NCBI GenBank assembly: GCA_029204225.1
Contig: CM055099.1
Location: 64,663,614-64,727,613, forward strand
From: Diphasiastrum complanatum
Taxonomy: Eukaryota; Streptophyta; Lycopodiopsida; Lycopodiales; Lycopodiaceae
DNA: 64,000 nt
Direction of reading: 5' to 3'
Positions within the stretch are counted from its first letter, which is position 1. Every line of letters begins with the position of its first letter. Positions 63,310-64,000 of this stretch are shown one piece after another. The notes beneath the pieces are model-generated. The model was not told where the DNA came from. It did not search any database and worked only from the letters and a program-made list of their open reading frames with translations. A program made the position numbers and the translations under genes.

Positions 63310-64000
63310 TTAATGAGCTTGCTTTCAACAACTGTGAAAGACATTGATACATTATACAAGACAATGCATCCGCGGCTACATTTTCCTTTCCTTTGCACTA
63401 TAGAATCTCCAAATGAAATTTCTACATCCACTTGGCCTACCGTGCCTGGCGATCATTTACCTCTAGCTGATTGCAAAAGTACTTAAGAGTATGATGGTTG
63501 GTATAAACATAAAATTTGGCACCAAACAAATGGTGTCGTCACACCTTGAGTGAATGTATAATTGCATACAATTCCTTCTAATGTGTCGAGTACCTCTGCT
63601 GAGCAAAAATTAGCTTTTTACTTTTAAAAGCTACTGGCCTCCCGTCCTAACTGAGGATTGCCCATATTGTGATCTCACTTGCATCGGTCTCTAAACAAAA
63701 TGGCTTTTGGAGATCAACAATCTTAAGCATAATGTAGCCTAATCTAACATACTCATCGAGTATCTTCCTCATCTCTTCCTCCTCCTTAAGGCTCATCCTA
63801 TAGGGAGGTCGACAAACAAGCACTACCCCTAGAACCAGCTCAATCCTGTGTTCGACATATCTACCGAGGGGTAACCCGGACTGGGTTTTCTTGAACGAAA
63901 AGTGACTTAAACGTCTACCTAACATACTCATCTAAAGTTTTAAGCTCCATAGGATCCAAAGCAGATGTGGATTCTATTTTTGAAAATTGCAATGCAGAAT
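63310..64000 (-). pseudogene. Ty3/gypsy polyprotein fragment (RT start joined to RNase H)
   Basis: The minus-strand frame 63931-63647 reads PPYRMSLKEEEEMRKILDEY VRLGYI, the start of a gypsy RT, and then at once LQKPFCLETDASEITIWAI, the start of RNase H. The whole RT catalytic core between them is missing, in frame. Further RNase H blocks follow below 63647 in damaged frames (QQRYSTH-, HHLFGAKFYVYTNHHTLKYF, GKENVAADALS at about 63370). The element runs off the window edge at 64000. Confidence 0.85.

Overview
This window is nuclear DNA from a land plant. The signs are intron-split genes with GT-AG boundaries, plant-specific families (an RMR-type vacuolar sorting receptor, a GAT1-like amino acid/GABA transporter, a plant ARID protein), and many decayed Ty1/copia and Ty3/gypsy retrotransposons, a Tourist-like MITE and long GA/CT microsatellites. 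Low gene density and introns of 4-5 kb packed with transposon debris point to a large genome. I cannot name the species; a non-angiosperm (fern or gymnosperm) is possible, but that is only an impression. I see no bacterial operons, CRISPR arrays or rRNA, and no tRNA gene.

Layout. 1-4008: 3' part of a plus-strand copia element ending in a 650-bp LTR, abutting a decayed MULE/SWIM transposase-like remnant (4009-5308). 5309-9532: AT-rich intergenic DNA. 9533-19889: a complete four-exon RMR gene on the minus strand (396 codons; introns about 3.8, 0.37 and 5.0 kb). Its introns hold gypsy gag and integrase fragments, a 402-bp MITE with TTA target duplications, and two copia fragments. 19890-29175: intergenic, with diverged tandem duplications, a G-run, a gypsy gag relic, a 47-unit TC repeat and a copia 3' end with its LTR. 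29176-32168: a complete seven-exon GAT1-like transporter gene, minus strand. 33188-36326: a MITE relative followed by a gag-only copia derivative with two LTRs. 36327-44470: mostly non-coding, with a solo or 5' LTR, tandem repeats, a small two-TM ORF (40598-40897) and hAT-like relics. 44480-53545: three minus-strand copia elements joined head to tail (B, A, C). 55455-56720: ARID-domain gene, minus strand. 57000-64000: gag, LINE-like and gypsy relics, a 52-bp inverted repeat with arms 3.1 kb apart, and a 107-bp tandem duplication.

Three genes look functional: RMR (sorting of storage proteins to vacuoles), the transporter (H+-coupled amino acid/GABA uptake) and the ARID protein (DNA binding in chromatin). 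They are unrelated neighbours, not a pathway. The RMR and transporter gene models were built by hand: every splice junction has GT-AG and the phases add up to uninterrupted frames. I found no convincing new biological system. The observations most worth a second look concern retroelement decay and rearrangement: LTR-seeded GA expansion, an LTR fused directly to a gag start, nonsense-only decay of one gag-pol frame, and a clustered AACCTTCGCC-like motif of unknown origin.
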